DNA of 64,000 nucleotides, taken from assembly GCF_006715865.1 (NCBI RefSeq), contig NZ_VFOA01000001.1, forward strand, positions 1,178,001 to 1,242,000. Direction: 5' to 3'. The stretch is from Cellulomonas sp. SLBN-39 (lineage in GTDB: Bacteria > Actinomycetota > Actinomycetes > Actinomycetales > Cellulomonadaceae). Shown here in pieces: positions 7,970 through 16,464 of the stretch. A program made the translations under genes and the position numbers. A model generated the notes under the pieces. The model did not search any database, was not told the origin of the DNA, and saw nothing but the letters and a program-made list of their open reading frames with translations. Position 1 is the first letter of the stretch; each line of letters starts with the position of its first letter.

Positions 7970-8821
7970 TCAGGGCTGGGCTTCAGGATGGTCGCCACGG
8001 GTCGTGGCGTGCCGCCTGCCGACGGGCGTCCCGCCGCGTGCACGAGACGGACCCCATGCGGTCGGCGCGCCGGTGGCTGCCCGGGTCGGAGCGGTGCGCG
8101 GCTGCAGCGCCAGCCTCACCCGCGCCAACCCGTCCGCAGCGCCGGCTGCTGCGGCCCACGGCCGCGGGTCCTCGGCCATCACGCGGACGATCAGGTCGCG
8201 GGCGCGCCCGAGCTCTCGGGGCCCGTCGTGCTCGGCCAGGTCGGCGGCGACCAGCAGCAGCGGCACAGGGCGTCCAGGCAGCAGGGGTGCTGCGTGCAGC
8301 CACACGTTGGCGTCGGACGGGTTCGCGGGCACGAGCAGGTGCTCGACGCAGACGGCATCGAGGTCGTCGGCGTGCACGTACGCCTCGACCTGGTGCCGCG
8401 CCGACATCCCCGAGCGGGGATCGCTCACACCGGAGAGGGTCAGCCGGGGGTCGCCGAGAAGACCGTCCGGTGCGGTGGAGTGCAGCTCGTGGCGCTCGGC
8501 GCGGGAGGCCACCCAGGACCGCAGGAGCAGCTCGGGTGCAGGATCGCGAGCGAGGACGTCGTGACGGGCTCGCAGGCGGTGGGCCTCGTCGTGGCGGAGC
8601 CAGGGTGCGCGGCGCCCCTCACCCAGCTCGGCCAGCGCCCAGGCGGTGCGGGGGCTCATCGGGCGTCCGCGGCGGGGGGCGGACGGAAGCGAGGCGACGT
8701 CGACGAGCCACCGGCCCGCGACCTTGCGTGCGTCGATCCTGCCGGCATCGATCAGCTGACGGGTGCGAGCAGGCGTGACGCCGAGCATGTGCGCTGCCTG
8801 CGGAACCCCGACCTCCTGCAT
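7970..8821 (-). CDS. Orphan AbiEi-like HTH antitoxin/regulator
   Basis: A 283-residue protein. Residues 1-45 form an excisionase/MerR-like HTH (VPQAAHMLGVTPARTRQLID, then AGRIDARKVAGRWLVD). The rest has the layout of AbiEi-type antitoxins: a middle part ending in VEHLLVPANPSDANVWLHA, then PVPLLLVAADLAEHDGPREL, a segment like the closing ADLL..DPRE of such proteins. These usually precede a nucleotidyltransferase or PIN toxin. Here the next gene is an ABC ATPase, so no toxin is present. The ATG at 8821 lies 7 bases after TAGAGT (8829-8834), which suggests a leaderless transcript. The family call is by pattern, not by search. Confidence 0.6.
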   Translation of the reverse strand: MQEVGVPQAAHMLGVTPARTRQLIDAGRIDARKVAGRWLVDVASLPSAPRRGRPMSPRTAWALAELGEGRRAPWLRHDEAHRLRARHDVLARDPAPELLLRSWVASRAERHELHSTAPDGLLGDPRLTLSGVSDPRSGMSARHQVEAYVHADDLDAVCVEHLLVPANPSDANVWLHAAPLLPGRPVPLLLVAADLAEHDGPRELGRARDLIVRVMAEDPRPWAAAAGAADGLARVRLALQPRTAPTRAATGAPTAWGPSRARGGTPVGRRHATTRGDHPEAQP

Positions 8822-8828
8822 AGGCACA

Positions 8829-8862
8829 ACTCTATTCTTGACGCAAGGCTTGTGTATAGACG
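8829..8862 (-). promoter_or_regulatory. AT-rich promoter/operator of the AbiEi-like gene
   Basis: A short AT-rich patch in an otherwise very GC-rich region. It holds a -10 box TAGAGT (minus strand, 8829-8834) and an 11-bp palindrome CTTGACGCAAG at 8837-8847. The flanks CTATT and GTATAG are loosely symmetric around it. Placement on and just upstream of the promoter is what an autoregulating antitoxin would need. Confidence 0.45.
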
Positions 8863-8998
8863 ACTGCCAGACGTCCGCACGTGGCAGGCGCAGGGACGCA
8901 CTGCGGCCCATGGACCGGCCAGCGCGGGAGGCTGCGAAGATGCGCACCGTGACCACCCGTGACGACCCCGCCCCTGCCGCGCAGGGAGCAGCGAGGAC

Positions 8999-9528
8999 GT
9001 GAGTCTCCCGATGATCGTCGGTGCGGTCGACGTCCACTACGACGATGCGGGTGGCGCGACGGCGGCGCTGGTCGTCTGCGGCGAGCCGCGGCTCGCGGCG
9101 GTGACGTCCGAGCACGTGACCCGCATCGACCGCGTCGCACCGTACGAGCCGGGGGCGCTGTACCGGCGCGAGCTGCCGTGCATCGAGGCGGTCGTGGCAC
9201 TGGGCCCGCCGCTCGACCTCCTCGTGGTCGACGGCTACGCCACGCTCGACGCCGGGGGCGGCCCGGGCTCGGTGCCCGGGCCGCGGACGCGCTCGGGATC
9301 CCCGTCGTCGGGGTCGCCAAGACCCCGTTCCGCGCCGCGACGCACGCGGTCGAGGTCCGCCGCGGCGCCGCGACGCGACCCCTGTACGTGACCACGGCGG
9401 GCGGGTTCGACCTCGACGAGGCTGCACGTCTCGTGGCGGCGATGGCCGGGCCGTACCGGATCCCGACGGCGCTGGCGCGGGCGGACCACCTGGCCCGCGG
9501 GCGCGACGCCCCGCCTGTAGTGCGCTGA
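8999..9528 (+). pseudogene. nfi: Endonuclease V-like gene with a frameshift
   Basis: Two overlapping frames together give one protein of about 176 residues resembling short actinobacterial endonuclease V, which cuts DNA at deaminated bases such as inosine. The first frame has VGAVDVHYDD (first catalytic Asp), the ELPCIEAVVAL helix and LLVVDGYATLD (second Asp motif). It breaks at a G5 run (9254-9258). The second frame carries on with RPGLGARAADALGIPVVGVAKTPF, the family's GVAK motif, and ends at 9528. Adding one G joins them without loss. The GTG at 8999 or the ATG at 9011 may be the start. Without the second frame the enzyme lacks its GVAK part. A read error in the G run would make this a normal gene. 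Confidence 0.7.
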
Positions 9529-9560
9529 GCCCCGCCGCGCGGGCGCCGACGCAGGTCCGG

Positions 9561-9902
9561 CTACCGGACGACCCGGACCTCCTGGGGCCAGCCGCAGCCC
9601 TCCGCGAGCTTCCCCGCCCACAGCTTGGCCGTCTCCAGGTCGGGGACGTCGATGACGGTGATGCCGCCCAGGTACTCGGTGGTCTCGGTGTAGGGGCCGT
9701 CGGTGATGGTCACGGTGCCGCTGGTGGCGTCGGCGGTGAACGCGTCGGCCATGTTCTCGTCGAGGCCGCCGGCGAAGACGAGGACCCCGGCCTCCTCCAT
9801 CTCGCGGACGACCGCGTTGCTGGGCTCGACGCGGCTCAGGAACCACTCGACGGGGTGGTCGCCGACCCACTGCTGCTGGAAGTAGATGGCGTACTGGGTC
9901 AT
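9561..9902 (-). CDS. YCII/DGPF-domain protein
   Basis: A 113-residue protein of the YCII-related fold. It has the DGPYTETTEYLGG segment near residue 68, the DGPF-type motif of the family, and VFAGGLDENMADA near 42. Members are small dimeric alpha/beta barrels of mostly unknown role, often next to ECF sigma factors. No sigma factor is nearby here. The ATG follows a GGAG-like site (GCAGGAGCGAC). The function is not known. Confidence 0.8.
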   Translation of the reverse strand: MTQYAIYFQQQWVGDHPVEWFLSRVEPSNAVVREMEEAGVLVFAGGLDENMADAFTADATSGTVTITDGPYTETTEYLGGITVIDVPDLETAKLWAGKLAEGCGWPQEVRVVR

Positions 9903-9956
9903 GTCGCTCCTCCTGCCCGGGGCGCCCGGTGCGGCCCGTCCTCATCCTGACGGGCG

Positions 9957-9994
9957 GGGCCCGCCGGTTTCGACAGGTCGGTCGAGCCGGCGGG
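9957..9994 (-). terminator. Hairpin after the chemoreceptor gene
   Basis: CCCGCCGG at 9960-9967 pairs with CCGGCGGG at 9987-9994, and the inner TTCGAC/GTCGA bases extend the stem imperfectly. It lies 30 bases past the chemoreceptor stop and before the YCII start on the same strand, so it likely ends the chemoreceptor transcript. Confidence 0.5.
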
Positions 9995-10024
9995 TCCCGC
10001 AGGGTGCGGTGCGGCCCGGCGCCG

Positions 10025-11623
10025 TCAGAACGTGAACGTCGAGACCCGGTCGCGCAGGTCGCGGGAGAGGCCGGCGAGCTCGGCGACCTGGTCGGAGACG
10101 GCCCCGACGGCCTGGGTGCTGGACTGGGCGGCGGTCGCGACGCCGGTGATGTTCGTGGCGATCTCGCCGGAGCCGGTGGCGGCCTCGGCGACGGAGCGGG
10201 ACATCTCGTTGGTCGTGGCGGTCTGCTCCTCGACCGCGGAGGCGATGGTGAGCTGGTAGTCGTTGATCGAGGCGATGATCGCGCCGATCTGCGCGATCGC
10301 GTCGACGGCGCCGGCGGTGTCGTGCTGGATGGTCTCGACGCGCTGGGCGATGTCCTCGGTGGCCTTGGCGGTCTCCTGCGCGAGCTCCTTGACCTCGCCG
10401 GCGACGACCGCGAAGCCCTTGCCCGCCTCCCCCGCGCGGGCGGCCTCGATGGTCGCGTTGAGGGCCAGCAGGTTCGTCTGCTCGGCGATCTGCGTGATGA
10501 CCTTGACGACGGCGCCGATCTCCTGGGACGACGCGCCGAGGCGGGCGACCTGCGCGTTCGTCTGCTCGGCGACGCCGGTGGCCTGGCCGGCGACCTTCGC
10601 CGCCTCGGTCGCGTTCTGCGCGATCTCGCGGATCGACGCGCCCATCTCCTCGGCGCCGGCGGCGACGGCCTGCACGTTGCGGCTGACCTGCTCCGCGGCG
10701 GCGGCGACCACGCCCGCCTGCGCCGACGTCTCCTCCGAGCCGGCCGCCACCTGGGACGACGACGTGGACAGCTGCTCGGCGGAGACCGCCACGGACGCGG
10801 CGGTGCGCACGACGTCGGAGAGGGTCGCGCGCAGGGCGTCCTGGGCGGTCGAGAGCGAGCGGGCCATCTGCCCGACCTCGTCGGACGCCCGCACGTCCGC
10901 ACGGACGGTCAGGTCGCCGCGCGCGAGGGCGTCGACGGCGACCTGCAGCGAGACGACGGAGCGTCGCAGCGCGCCCGCGAACCACAGGCCCATGACGACG
11001 AGGATCGCGATGCCCGTGCTCAGCACGACGCCGATGAGGACGAGCGCGCGCGTGGCGGCGGCGTCGGCGGACGCCGCGAGGTCGGCCAGCGCGACGGTCA
11101 CGTGCTCCTCGACGGCGCTGAGGGACTCGACCATCTCGCCGCCGACGGCGCCGAGGTCGTCGCGGGCCGCCTGGAACCCGGCGCGGTCACCGGCCCGGGC
11201 GGGCACCACGAGCTCCTGCTCGACGCCGGTGCGGTACGCGTCGAGCGCGGTGACGAAGGTCGCGAACTCGGCGGGCAGCTCCGCGCCGGACGCCTCGTAG
11301 GCGTCGGTGAAGGTGCCGACGGCCTCGTCGAGCGCCGCGCTGGCGTCGCCGTACGCGGCGACCTTCTCCTCGACGTCCCCGCCGACGAAGATCCCGATGA
11401 CGGAGACGGAGTTGCGCATCCCCCACAGGGCGTCCTTGAGGTCGCGCAGCGACGCGGACACCGACGTCTGCGTCTGCGCCATCTCGGCGGTCGTGGCGCG
11501 CAGGTTGCTCGTGCTCGCCATGGCGACGAGACCGAGCGTGAGGGCGACCGCGGTCGCTGCGGCGACGATGCCGAGCACCTTGGTGCGGACGGAGAGCTTG
11601 ACGGTGGTTCCGGACGGCGTCAT
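10025..11623 (-). CDS. Methyl-accepting chemotaxis protein
   Basis: A 532-residue transmembrane chemoreceptor. One helix near residues 12-32 and a second near 190-212 bracket a roughly 155-residue, mostly helical periplasmic-side sensor of the four-helix-bundle type. A HAMP linker follows (about 213-265), then a long cytoplasmic coiled coil. The conserved signalling tip, [20 protein letters not shown] then [13 protein letters not shown], would contact CheA and CheW. No che genes are in the window, so it feeds a remote cluster. The ligand is unknown. The ATG follows a GGAG site. Confidence 0.93.
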   Translation of the reverse strand: MTPSGTTVKLSVRTKVLGIVAAATAVALTLGLVAMASTSNLRATTAEMAQTQTSVSASLRDLKDALWGMRNSVSVIGIFVGGDVEEKVAAYGDASAALDEAVGTFTDAYEASGAELPAEFATFVTALDAYRTGVEQELVVPARAGDRAGFQAARDDLGAVGGEMVESLSAVEEHVTVALADLAASADAAATRALVLIGVVLSTGIAILVVMGLWFAGALRRSVVSLQVAVDALARGDLTVRADVRASDEVGQMARSLSTAQDALRATLSDVVRTAASVAVSAEQLSTSSSQVAAGSEETSAQAGVVAAAAEQVSRNVQAVAAGAEEMGASIREIAQNATEAAKVAGQATGVAEQTNAQVARLGASSQEIGAVVKVITQIAEQTNLLALNATIEAARAGEAGKGFAVVAGEVKELAQETAKATEDIAQRVETIQHDTAGAVDAIAQIGAIIASINDYQLTIASAVEEQTATTNEMSRSVAEAATGSGEIATNITGVATAAQSSTQAVGAVSDQVAELAGLSRDLRDRVSTFTF

Positions 11624-11820
11624 GACGGCTCCAGGGGCGAGGTCGCGGCTGCTGTGCCGCTCGTCACACCCATCGGTCTGATCCGCGCCGGTTCGTACTG
11701 GACAGCCGTATGACTTGCGACACAGGTGCTGGCACCTGAGCCCTGGCGGCGCCGGTGACGGGGTCCTAGTGTCGGGCCAGCGGGGCGCCGGGGTGCGTCC
11801 CCGCCGACCGGGGGGTCGCC

Positions 11821-12561
11821 GTGGGCGGGTGGTACGCCGAGCACGCCGCGGGGACGGGACGCGCGCCCGCCCTGTGGCTGCTGGTCGGTTTCGCGGTCGC
11901 GTTCGCGCTCACGCGGGCGGTGACGCGGCGCATCCGCGCGGCGCGCGAGCGGCCCGTCCCGGCGGGGGCGCCGCGCCGGCAGCTGCTGCGCGACGTGAGC
12001 ATCGGCGGTGTGCACGTGCACCACCAGGTGTGGGGCATGGTGCTGCTGCTCGTCGCGGGCATGCTGCAGTTCCGGTACGCGCCGGGCACCCCGTGGACGG
12101 AGGTGCTGGCGCTGCTGTTCGGCGTCGGGGCCGCGCTGGTGCTCGACGAGTTCGCGCTGCTGCTGCACGTCGACGACGTGTACTGGGCGGCCGAGGGTCA
12201 GCGGTCCGTGGACGCGGTGCTGCTCACGCTCGTGCTCGGCGGCGCGCTGCTGCTGGGCACGTCACCGATCGGCGTGAGCCGCGACGACGCGTCGTCGGGG
12301 TGGGAGCTGACCCTGCTCGTGGTCGCGCACGTGGGGTTCGCGCTGGTCTGCGCGGTGAAGGGCAAGCTCCCGACGGCGATGGTCGGGCTGGTCGTGCCGC
12401 TCGTCGCGACCGTCGGGGCGCTGCGCCTGGCCCGGCCGACCTCGCCGTGGGCGCGACGACGCTACGACGAGCGCCGGCTGGCCCGGGCCCGTCAGCGGTT
12501 CGACCGGTACGACGCACGCGTCGAGCGCGTGCGAGACCTCGTGGGAGGACGCCCGACATGA
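11821..12561 (+). CDS. Multipass membrane protein of unknown function
   Basis: A 246-residue protein with about six hydrophobic helices (starting near residues 17, 68, 92, 130, 160 and 180) and a basic C-terminal tail. It has a histidine-rich segment [11 protein letters not shown] near 62 and an acidic one [15 protein letters not shown] near 108, both in or next to helices; they could bind a metal or ion, but that is only suggested by composition. It starts at GTG and overlaps the DUF389 gene by four bases (ATGA), so the two are probably made together. I do not recognise a named family. Confidence 0.65.
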   Translation: MGGWYAEHAAGTGRAPALWLLVGFAVAFALTRAVTRRIRAARERPVPAGAPRRQLLRDVSIGGVHVHHQVWGMVLLLVAGMLQFRYAPGTPWTEVLALLFGVGAALVLDEFALLLHVDDVYWAAEGQRSVDAVLLTLVLGGALLLGTSPIGVSRDDASSGWELTLLVVAHVGFALVCAVKGKLPTAMVGLVVPLVATVGALRLARPTSPWARRRYDERRLARARQRFDRYDARVERVRDLVGGRPT

Positions 12562-13589
12562 CCGACGCACCCGCACCCGCCGACCCGCAGCCCTGGCTGC
12601 TGCGGACCGTGCTGCCCGCCACGCAGCGCCGCACCGCCGCCGAGCTGGCGGACGAGCTGGACCTCGGCGCCGCCGGGGCGCACGACAAGCGGTCGGCGTT
12701 CTGGACGATGCTGACGCTCGCGTCGGTCGTCGCGACCGCCGGCGTGCTGGGCGACTCCACGGCCACCGTCATCGGCGCCATGATCATCGCGCCGCTGTCG
12801 ACGCCGATCATGGGGATCGCCCTGGGCGTGGCCACGGGCTCGCGCCGGACGTCGTTCCGGTCGATCGGGTTCGTCGCGGCGGGCACGGCGCTCGTGGTGG
12901 CCGTCGGGGCCCTCGCGTCGGTGGCCGTCCCCGCGACGTCCGACCTGCTGGCGAACAGCCAGATCGCCGCCCGCACCTCCCCGGGCCTGCTCGACCTGGT
13001 GGCGGCCATGGCGACGGGCGTCGCGGGTGCGGTGGCGCTCGCGCGGCGCGACGTCGCCGCGGTGCTGCCGGGTGTCGCGATCGCCATCTCCCTGGTCCCG
13101 CCGCTGGCCGTGGTCGGCGTCTGCCTGGGCCGGGGCGCGGTCGGCCTGGCGCTGGGCGCCCTGGTGCTGTTCGCGTCGAACCTGCTCGCCCTGGTGCTGG
13201 CCGGCACGCTGCTGTTCGCGGCCGTGGCGGCGGGCGGCGGCCGTGACGGGCGGCGCGGCGAGCACCGGCGCGCGTACGTCGCGATCGGCGCCCTGCTGCT
13301 GGTGGTGGGGGTGCCGCTGCTGGCGAACACCGCGGCCGGCTACCTGCTGCACGTGCTGACCGCACGCGTGCAGACCGCCGCCGACGCGTGGGTGCAGCAG
13401 GTGCCCGGCGCCGAGGTCGTCGGTGTCGACCTCGTCTCCGACGAGCTGCACGTGCAGGTGCGCACGCCCGACCCCGACCCGCCGGTCGCCAGGCTGCTCG
13501 ACGCGCTCGAGGGCCAGGTGCCCGCGGGCCTGGACGTCGTCGTCGTCACCGAGCAGGGCGAGCGCATCGAGGTCGGCACCACCCGCTGA
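12558..13589 (+). CDS. DUF389 membrane protein
   Basis: A 343-residue protein of family DUF389. The core has the conserved sequence GDSTATVIGAMIIAPLSTPI near residue 70, followed by a run of membrane helices with AAVLPGVAIAISLVPPLAVVG near 175 and LFASNLLALVLAG near 205. A soluble tail of about 90 residues follows and may be a small alpha/beta domain. The role of DUF389 proteins is not established. Its ATG overlaps the stop of the upstream membrane protein. Its own stop lies in a hairpin shared with the convergent neighbour. Confidence 0.85.
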   Translation: MTDAPAPADPQPWLLRTVLPATQRRTAAELADELDLGAAGAHDKRSAFWTMLTLASVVATAGVLGDSTATVIGAMIIAPLSTPIMGIALGVATGSRRTSFRSIGFVAAGTALVVAVGALASVAVPATSDLLANSQIAARTSPGLLDLVAAMATGVAGAVALARRDVAAVLPGVAIAISLVPPLAVVGVCLGRGAVGLALGALVLFASNLLALVLAGTLLFAAVAAGGGRDGRRGEHRRAYVAIGALLLVVGVPLLANTAAGYLLHVLTARVQTAADAWVQQVPGAEVVGVDLVSDELHVQVRTPDPDPPVARLLDALEGQVPAGLDVVVVTEQGERIEVGTTR

Positions 13590-13616
13590 CGCCCCGGTCA
13601 CGGCGCCGGGTCAGCG
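13584..13616. terminator. Hairpin covering two convergent stop codons
   Basis: CGCTGAC at 13584-13590 pairs with GTCAGCG at 13610-13616, with further GC pairing inside. Each arm contains the TGA of one of the two convergent genes, so it can end transcription from both sides. Confidence 0.5.
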
Positions 13617-15677
13617 CGCCACCGACCGTGCGACCGTCGCCACGTCGCCCGGGCCCAGGTCGGGCACGTACGCGCGCACGAGGGCCAGACCGACCGCGGG
13701 CAGCGCCGACTCGTCGGGCACGACCAGGTGCAGCGGCTCGTGCCGGGGGTGGAACTTCTGCTTGAACGCGTGCAGCGACGAGAACCCGTACACCGGCTCG
13801 AGCCGCCCGGCCAGGAGGGTCAGGGCACGGTCGACGGGCGTCGGGCCGCCCGGCGACGTCAGCTCCCCGGCCAGCGGCGCACCGGACAACGACGCCACCA
13901 GCGCACCCTCGTCGCGGAACGTCAGGCACGCCTGCGCGATGAGCAGCTCCATGGTCGGGCGGGCGGCGTCGGGCGCGCGGCGCATGACGTCGAGCGTCCA
14001 GCCGACCACGGCCCCGCCGTCGCCGTGCACCGGCAGCCAGCTCGTCACGCCGTGCACGCGCTCGTCGGCGTCGACGGCCAGGCCCACGCGCACGGCCGGG
14101 TCGAGCGCCTCGCGCACCCCGCCGAGCGTGAAGCCCATCTCCGGCAGGTCGGACTCCGCGACCCACGCCGCCGAGAGCACCTCGACCTGGGCGCGCAGCC
14201 CGGGCGCGGCGTCCCGCAGGGTGACGAGGCGGTGCTCCAGGCCCGTCTTCGCGGCCTGGTTCAGCGCCGTGCGCACGTTCTGCCACGGCTTGCCCCGCAG
14301 CTCCAGGCCCGGCAGGTCGACGAGCGCCTCCTCCGCGACCTGCACGACGAGCCAGCCGCGGGCCCGCGCGACGTCCGCGACCTGTGTCGTCGCGGAGAAG
14401 AACGCCGGGACGAGGCCCGCGTCCACGGCCGACCGCGCGAACGCCTCGACGACGCCCGCCCGGTCGGCCGCCGGCGCGACGGGATCGCCGAGGACCAGCG
14501 CGACGCCCGCGTGCCGCTGGTACGCCACGTAGCCGTCGACTCCCGGGGCACGCCACCAGGTCAGCCCCGGCCACGTGGTCATCCACGCGATCCGGCTCGC
14601 CGAGCCGGTACGCGCCAGGACGCGGCGCGCCTGGTCGGCGTCCAGGTCGTCGGCGCCCCCGACCGGGGCACGCCGTGCGGCGAGGAAGTCGGCACGGCGG
14701 GTGAGCAGCAGCGCCAGCGTCGCGACGTCCAGGGCGAGGGAGACGACGAGCGCCGCACCGGCCGGGTCGGGCTCGCCGACGAGCTCGAACGCGACCAGCA
14801 GGGTCGCCGCGAGCAGCCCGCCCACCGCGGTGAGCGTCACGGCGACCCGCCACCACGCGCGCCTGCCCCGGCGCAGCCCGGCGGCGACGGCCAGGTCGAG
14901 CGTCACGGCGACGGCTGCCGACACCGCCGACCCCGTCCCCAGCGACCCCAGGGGCCCGGCCTGCGGCGCGGCGACGGCGGTCACCACCACGACCACGGCG
15001 GACACGAGGAAGTACCCGGCGGCCACCGACCGGGTCGCGTGCGGCGTGTCCGGCGCCGGCGCCCGGTCGCGCAGCTGCCCCGACCAGACGGTCCCCGCCA
15101 GCAGCCCGACGCCGGCGCCGACCAGGTGCACCACGTCGGCGAACGCGCCGAGCACGACGGCCAGCACGCCGACGAGCGCGAGCAGCACCGCGAGCGCCCG
15201 GCCGCGCCACGGTGCGCGCAGCGTGAGCACGGCCGCCGCGGTGGCGGCGAGGACCCCGCCGCTGGGGCCGACGTCGAGGGTCCGGGCGGTGGTCTGCGCC
15301 CACGTCCAGGAGGTGCGGGCCAGCGCGGCCAGCAGCGCGGTGGTGCCGAGCACGGCGACGACGTGCCCGCCGACGGTCAGCACGGCGGTGCGGGCGGTCC
15401 CCAGCCTCCGCTCGGCGAACGCGACGAGCAGGAAGGCGCCCGCCAGCGTCGGCGCGTACGACTGCGGGGTGGCGGCGACGACGAAGCCGGTGACGGGCGT
15501 CCACCAGCGGCCCTCGGCGAGCGCGGGCACGCCGTACGCGACGTGGTCCCACGCGGTGGTGCCCTCCAGCGGCCGCCAGAGGGCGCCGGTCGCGACGCCC
15601 GCCACGAGCAGCGCCCCGACCAGCCCGACCGTGAACGGCACCCGCCCCACGACCTGCCGCACCCGTGCACCAGCCAC
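13611..15677 (-). CDS. DUF2156 (lysylphosphatidylglycerol synthase-type) protein with a membrane N-terminus
   Basis: A 688-residue protein in two parts. The first ~320 residues hold about nine hydrophobic helices, and the first six resemble a rhomboid-like bundle (GRWWTPVTGF, VGPSGGVLAAT, HLVGAGVGLLAGT). Residues ~340-670 match DUF2156, the double-GNAT domain that moves an aminoacyl group from tRNA to phosphatidylglycerol in MprF/LysX-type enzymes: RGKPWQNVRTALNQAAKTG, WTLDVMRRAPDA, GFSSLHAFKQKFHP. It probably modifies membrane lipids and so surface charge or resistance to cationic peptides. The lipid and amino acid cannot be told. The GPSG motif of active rhomboids is present, but I see no clear pairing HxxxN histidine, so I do not call it a protease. 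Confidence 0.8.
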   Translation of the reverse strand: MAGARVRQVVGRVPFTVGLVGALLVAGVATGALWRPLEGTTAWDHVAYGVPALAEGRWWTPVTGFVVAATPQSYAPTLAGAFLLVAFAERRLGTARTAVLTVGGHVVAVLGTTALLAALARTSWTWAQTTARTLDVGPSGGVLAATAAAVLTLRAPWRGRALAVLLALVGVLAVVLGAFADVVHLVGAGVGLLAGTVWSGQLRDRAPAPDTPHATRSVAAGYFLVSAVVVVVTAVAAPQAGPLGSLGTGSAVSAAVAVTLDLAVAAGLRRGRRAWWRVAVTLTAVGGLLAATLLVAFELVGEPDPAGAALVVSLALDVATLALLLTRRADFLAARRAPVGGADDLDADQARRVLARTGSASRIAWMTTWPGLTWWRAPGVDGYVAYQRHAGVALVLGDPVAPAADRAGVVEAFARSAVDAGLVPAFFSATTQVADVARARGWLVVQVAEEALVDLPGLELRGKPWQNVRTALNQAAKTGLEHRLVTLRDAAPGLRAQVEVLSAAWVAESDLPEMGFTLGGVREALDPAVRVGLAVDADERVHGVTSWLPVHGDGGAVVGWTLDVMRRAPDAARPTMELLIAQACLTFRDEGALVASLSGAPLAGELTSPGGPTPVDRALTLLAGRLEPVYGFSSLHAFKQKFHPRHEPLHLVVPDESALPAVGLALVRAYVPDLGPGDVATVARSVAR

Positions 15678-15782
15678 GCGCCACCCCCTGGCGTGCCCGG
15701 CCGCCCGGTCGGGTCGGTCGGGTCGCTCACGAGCATGCCGCGACAGGCGGCGCGGCGTCGAGGGGTCCGGGGCGGGCCGGCG

Positions 15783-16439
15783 TCAGGCGGTGCGGCGGCT
15801 GCGGGCGCGCAGCGCCCACCAGACGATGCCGCCGGCGAGCACGGGCACGCCCACGACCCCCAGGCCGATGGCCAGGAACATGCCCAGCACGGAGCCGAAG
15901 ATGTTCCGCAGGAACGGTGCGAAGTCCCGGTCGGGGGCGAGGAGGACGTGCGCGTCGGCGACGCTCGCGGGCGGTACGGCGACGGTGTAGGTGCCGGTCT
16001 CGGGGGCGGTGAACGCCCCGACGGTCTCGGCCGACCACTGCCCGACGGTCGACTCCATGTCGACGCCGGGCGACCGGTCGGCGGCCACGACCTCCCCGGA
16101 CGGGGTCTGCAGGAGGACGTCACCGTCGAGGGTCGCTTCGTCGGCGTCGGCGGGGACGACGAGGTGCACGGCGTACCGCTCGCCGGCCTCGAGCTCGACG
16201 GTCCCGGCGCCGGGCGCGTCGATCTCGGCGACCACGGCGTCGCCGGCCCGGCCGTCGAGGCGCAGCACCCCGGAGGACGCGGTGCCGACCAGCAGCACGG
16301 TCGTGGCGACGCCGGCGACGACAGCGCCGACCAGCAGGACCGCACCGACGACGGTGAGCCAGACGGGTCCGACGAGCGAGGGCCGGCGCGCCGCCGTCGC
16401 CGGTGGGGTCGCGGGTCCGGGCGGCGGGGTCGGGGTCAC
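15783..16439 (-). CDS. Membrane-anchored protein with an extracytoplasmic beta domain
   Basis: A 218-residue protein with a proline-rich N-terminus, a membrane helix at about residues 25-52 and a second at about 180-205. Between them lies a ~125-residue extracytoplasmic part rich in beta-forming, acidic sequence (ETVGAFTAPETGTYTVAVPP). That part resembles carbohydrate- or ligand-binding beta-sandwiches seen in exported actinobacterial proteins. The GTG start at 16439 lies 6 bases after TACCGT (16446-16451) with no ribosome site, so it may be leaderless. No function is known. Confidence 0.7.
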   Translation of the reverse strand: MTPTPPPGPATPPATAARRPSLVGPVWLTVVGAVLLVGAVVAGVATTVLLVGTASSGVLRLDGRAGDAVVAEIDAPGAGTVELEAGERYAVHLVVPADADEATLDGDVLLQTPSGEVVAADRSPGVDMESTVGQWSAETVGAFTAPETGTYTVAVPPASVADAHVLLAPDRDFAPFLRNIFGSVLGMFLAIGLGVVGVPVLAGGIVWWALRARSRRTA

Positions 16440-16464
16440 GTCGCCACGGTAGTCCCGCCGGGGT

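Noticed and set aside
9929-11713. 594-codon plus-strand frame antisense to the chemoreceptor
   Set aside because: A shadow frame; the chemoreceptor on the other strand has clear family motifs.
13611-15677. Active rhomboid protease in the N-terminus of the DUF2156 protein
   Set aside because: A GPSG motif is present, but the partner histidine in its expected context is not clear, so a protease call is not supported.
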